In this document: in pieces, positions 60,229-64,000 of the stretch
Numbering within the stretch: the first letter of the stretch is position 1
Layout: every line of letters starts with the position of its first letter
Source: Haemonchus contortus
Lineage: Eukaryota; Nematoda; Chromadorea; Rhabditida; Trichostrongylidae
DNA: 64,000 nucleotides
Direction of reading: 5' to 3'
Assembly: GCA_000469685.2 (NCBI GenBank)
Contig: LS997565.1
Location: 47,616,336-47,680,335 of the forward strand
Made by a program: the position numbers and the translations under genes
Notes under the pieces: model-generated
The model's database searches: none
What the model was told of the DNA's origin: nothing
The model's input: the letters and a program-made list of their open reading frames with translations, nothing else

Positions 60229-60942
60229 TTTCTATCGTTTCTTTAAGTAAAATTTGCCGTAAAAAACCCTCAATAATTATGATTGTTCCAGTTCATTCGG
60301 ATTTTCGAAAAATGGTGAAATGCCTCTGAAAGAGGACCCATAGACAGGTCAACAACGTGAAGAGCAGAATATAACTCTTTGAATTTACCCAAAAAAAGAG
60401 CTTTCTATCAAATTTGCTAAAAGCTGCCGCTCCACCATTCCCCACTTCTTCTTTGTTGGCACTAACGATACATAGATAATGAACAATGTACACGAACACT
60501 GGGTTCTTAAAAACTGATGGAATTCCTTGGAATGCTTTGTTTAGTGGCTGAATCCTTAATTATCTATGGTCACACTACTTATACATTCTAGTCAACCCTC
60601 AATGAAGACATTGAAAAGGAAGGAGCCGGGGATGTCCCAAAGCAGGGAAGTTCCTTTGGTTTTGCCTACTGTCGTAGTGAATTAGTGAATGCGTGCCATA
60701 CTGCTGGTTGAAGCAAATTTCTCAGAAAATAAGAGGGCTTCTTAGGGCTATTAGTCTGATTAGGAACTTGTTAGCTGAAATCAATGAGGTGAGGACCACA
60801 ACCATTTTGTGAGAGTGAGAAAACGAATTGGGCCACTTATCCAATTTTCACTTTATTCAGTGGATTTATTGGATTGCACATGTGCATCACGTGAAGAGCT
60901 TCTGTACTCGAATTATTTTCTTTGCTAAACTCATGAAATAAG
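60229..60942. other. Non-coding stretch
   Basis: It continues from the mariner remnant. Nothing recognisable apart from AT-rich sequence. Confidence 0.4.
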
Positions 60943-61215
60943 AGGGTGGCGGTAGTGTAAATAGGGAATATCAGATATCGTTCCGGCGAATCCCAGATCG
61001 ATATCCACCTAGGCCAACCAAGCTTTCCATTCCTCCGTGGTCAGTTCAGCCGACCAGCTAGTCTGGCAGGGGAAAGCATTGCCCTGCACGTTGTCTGCCA
61101 CAGGAATGGACCCTTCATTGTATGAGCCGCGTGTGCATCCAAAACAGCCCCTAGGTAATACTTCAGATAGAAGTCGAATGCAGGACGCACTCCAAAAAAA
61201 AGGCGGCAAAGAGCT
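60943..61215 (+). repeat. SINE-like repeat family A
   Basis: Head GGTGGCGGTAGTGTAA; the box B region is deleted (GGCGAATCCCAGATCGATATCC). Body with CCTAGGCCAACCAAGCTTTCC and GTCTGGCAGGGGAAAGCATTG; 3' part GAAGTCGAATGCAGGACGCA, then an A-rich tail. Confidence 0.75.
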
Positions 61216-62239
61216 TTATCATTTTCTTTCCTTGCCCTACTATGACCAAAATCTCTATACTGATAGAACTGGGAAAATGGCTGACTTGGTAAGAGTAGCT
61301 GGTGAAGGGCGTGAAGGGAAGTGCACCGAGTAGCCCAGCAAAAAGTGGGAAAATAAAGTGTTCCTCTGGGGGCGAACGAGCACAGTTAGGAACAAGATTT
61401 GCCAATGGAAATGAAGCTTTGGATGACTGAAAGATGAAGTATTCGAGTAGGCTCTTCGAGTAGGCGTGCCAGATGTATTGCATCAGTGAGAAATGTAGAA
61501 TGAGGGGAAAGGGTGAAATGGCCGAAAAGAAGAGGTAAAATAACATTTCGCAAGTTGAAGCACGACGACGAGTATGAAGCCTCGAACAGAATGAAGTCAG
61601 GCTCACTCACGCATTTAAAGATAGAGCCACCCAGTTGCGCGCTATTTTACACCTAACTTGCGAAAAAGAAAATGCCGTATAACTTGCTCTCCCTTTCGAG
61701 GGAGAGTGCCCAAAGCTTGAGGTTAAGCTGGGCTACGTAATTCACGAGGCATAATGAAACAGTTGTACAAAACAGGTGTGCTTCCACCGAGCAGTAAATG
61801 AAATTTGCATTCTTCATGTGCTGTACCTGGCTTGTAGCGATGTATAGGTTGAAAAAGTCGAAAATTACAGTCCGAACCCATTTGAATGGCTTCAAGCGCC
61901 AACTCCCTCCCTCTCCACTATTCCCTAGACTTCCTTAGATGTGAAATCAGGCAGGACGGCATGTTAGACTTTAACTGAAAATCGCAAAATAAGTACATAA
62001 CTTTTTCCAGAAGCTACTCACAAGAAAGACGATTCTCACCTACGCGTGAGTGAGAGAGACTACAGTGGTGCCAGCTTATTCCACTCTGGTTCGATGTCCA
62101 CAACGAGTTCCTTTTCGCCCTTGAATCTTTAATAAGATCTGGTACGTTGATCGACTAAGATGGAGATTCGAAATGGTGGTAAGAATTAAAAGTCCCTTTT
62201 CCAGGCAACTAGGCCGTAATATCCAGACAAAACCTATCT
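61216..62239. other. Unassigned stretch with hydrophobic minus-strand open frames
   Basis: Open frames at 61163-61606 and 61653-61895 on the minus strand are 147 and 80 codons. They contain hydrophobic segments but no family motif and no consistent splice sites. No gene is called. Confidence 0.3.
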
Positions 62240-62515
62240 TGGATACACCTTCTCACAAGCCAGGTTCAGAATTGAATACCGGGTCAATAGTCGCTTAGAA
62301 CGACCAAGCTTCTATCTTCACCTGATCAACCTGATCAGTCACCTGGTACCAGACCGTTTGGGAGGATAGAAGCTCTTACGTGTACATCGACTGGCTACGA
62401 CAAGTCATTGTATGGGACACGTACGTATTTAGAACCCCAACGACGATTCAGAATCGGACTGTGATGCCAGAAATGAGATAAAGCCAAGGAATTGATCCTT
62501 CATCCTTGTAAGACT
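62240..62515 (+). repeat. SINE-like repeat family A, diverged copy
   Basis: CGACCAAGCTTCTATC, CACCTGGTACCAGACCGTTTGGGAGGATAGAAGC, GTGTACATCGACTGGCTACGACAAGTCATTGTATGGGACACGTACG and CGACGATTCAGAAT follow the family order, ending in a TTCATCCTTG tail. The head is largely lost. Confidence 0.7.
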
Positions 62516-64000
62516 TCATACAGCAAGCTGACAAGGCTTAGGGCAATGAATGACGTTAGAACTCCATGAGGGTCCAAATGCTACTGTAGAATGGATGCAC
62601 ATTGCGCCATAAGAGGTCTCAAAATCGTTGATAGCCAGCTGACACGAACATTTCTCGTCTTCAAAATTTAGAATTAATCTCAGAAGCTTTTCAATTTTTT
62701 CATGTGAGCTAGACCGGCCTCAGGAGCCGCGTACAAGAAAAGGCATTCATAAGGAAAATGTAGATAGGCGACTGCAGGCAAGCCCTTTGGGAAAGATTTG
62801 ACAGCTTAGCGCTCAAGATCAGAAGACTAGCTTTCTCATTTCGGTCTAGGTCGAGGTCGGAGACTCTTGACGAATATTACTGTGCTGGAAGGTTTTGCTT
62901 ACGATAGATGGGACGCAAAAACTTTTTTATGAATATTGTACGACCCAGATTCACGAAGAAAGCTGAGCTAAGCTGTCACTGAACTTGTAACCGCCTTCAT
63001 TATTAGCCTCATTGCCTCTGCTGATGCTTACTAAACCATGAGGGAGATCTCCCGAATAGGAATACATATATACGTTCGGTGGCAATAAGCCGGAGTCAAA
63101 ATTGGATCCGACTCCTCCTTTTAGACTGGCCCCAGTCTAGAGACCGAACCACATTCACACCTTCTATGAGGAAAATCCTGCATAGCCATCATGGATCGGA
63201 TCAGGCTTAGGATGCATGCATGAGAGCCGGTGAATCTAGAAGAGCGCCGAGTATGCTCCTTCATGCTCCATGGCACTCAGCTAAAGCAACTGTGAATCCA
63301 ATTGATCCGATGGTACGAAGGATCAGGAGCGTAATAAAGGAGCAGCACAGGTTCGAGTTCTGTTATCATAGAAGCAGAAGTATTGCCCGATCTTGTAAAG
63401 CTGTAGATTCAGTCTAGTCATAACTCCTCTTTATTCACTTACTGTAATATTAATTCAGCGCATGGGGTTCAGCGTTTCTTGCTAATTCGGTTAACATCTC
63501 TGTCATGACAGTAATTTTTAGCGAATTTAGAGAATTTCTATGAAGAAGTAACTTTGCTCTTATACAGAGTTGTAAAGGAGCAGATTACCAGAGATTATCA
63601 GAAGAAAAAGAATTTTTTTCAAACAAGATGGACCGGCTCGTCGTTAGACCGTTAGTATGTGCATTTTGTTTATTGGCTTGGCTTGGTTTCAGTGGATTAG
63701 TAGAGCTTAATTCCATGTCCGACAAAAACCAAATAGGAGACATTTCGCGAAAGACGAAATACTTAAGAGAAAACAACACGAAAAAAAGGAAAATACGAAA
63801 GTAAGCAAAATAAGAAAAATTGTTGGCAAATATGAGAACTGTGCTCACAATACGGCTCGTGCTGCTTGTGAGTTCCCGTGCTTGAAGAATCTCGATGAAG
63901 CCGGGAACTAATTAAATTTTTTTGTGCTCTTTACTTGTTTTTATCGATGTTTTTATTGTGCTTTTTCTTATCTTCCCGCATCTTATTGTACTTGCACTCT
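62516..64000. other. Right edge, non-coding
   Basis: No gene supported. The last 100 bases are T-rich and could be the edge of an interspersed repeat that continues outside the window. Confidence 0.4.

Noticed and set aside
61163..61895. 147- and 80-codon hydrophobic frames on the minus strand
   Set aside because: Hydrophobicity alone is not evidence. No receptor motif (such as ER..AT or LS.R.Q..EN) and no phase-compatible junctions were found, and the first frame runs into a SINE copy.
1..64000. Search by eye for CRISPR-like arrays, operons, spliced-leader RNA genes, rRNA and canonical tRNA genes
   Set aside because: No regular spacer-repeat array, no SL RNA leader sequence and no convincing cloverleaf was found. 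The composition and gene structure are those of a nematode chromosome.

Overview
The window looks like nuclear DNA from a nematode, most likely a clade V (strongylid or hookworm-like) parasite. The reasons are AT-rich sequence, multi-exon genes with TTTCAG acceptors and GTGAGT/GTAAGT donors, acceptor signals placed directly before start codons (trans-splicing style), nematode-specific gene families (a serpentine chemoreceptor and a ground-like protein), and a dense family of tRNA-derived SINE-like repeats. Species is not determinable by eye. No bacterial-type operon, CRISPR array, phage or plasmid feature is present.

Three protein-coding genes could be reconstructed exon by exon with phases that close, all between about 21.2 and 40.6 kb. 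(1) 21263-26522, plus strand: a 6-exon, 329-residue serpentine chemoreceptor of the Sra superfamily, most like Sre/Srab. (2) 27706-28880, minus strand: a 3-exon, 129-residue secreted ground-like (GRL) protein with signal peptide, Gly/Cys-rich stretch, RKKR site and ground-like domain. (3) 31298-40588, minus strand: a 10-exon, 415-residue rhodopsin-class GPCR resembling nematode orphan or FMRFamide-type neuropeptide receptors, with a possible C-terminal PDZ ligand. Genes 1 and 2 converge; genes 2 and 3 lie in the same orientation. Nothing indicates a shared pathway, although all three would be membrane or secreted products.

The left 21 kb and right 23 kb are gene-poor and hold transposon debris: a possible solo LTR (3.5-3.7 kb), a decayed non-LTR retrotransposon reverse transcriptase (4.4-5.7 kb), a tRNA-like module next to it, a mariner transposase C-terminal fragment (59.9-60.2 kb), and about 17 copies of one SINE-like family spread over the window (14 plus, 3 minus), several inside introns of the two receptor genes. 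A second tRNA-headed repeat has up to three copies. Simple repeats include a 15-G run, a 15-C run and an ATT-rich tract.

I do not see a novel multi-gene system. The most useful observations are the reconstructed gene models, the SINE family (including a tail-to-tail inverted pair at 58 kb), and a few exon-like or structured islands that I could not assign. Most of the remaining short open frames are consistent with chance in sequence of this composition.
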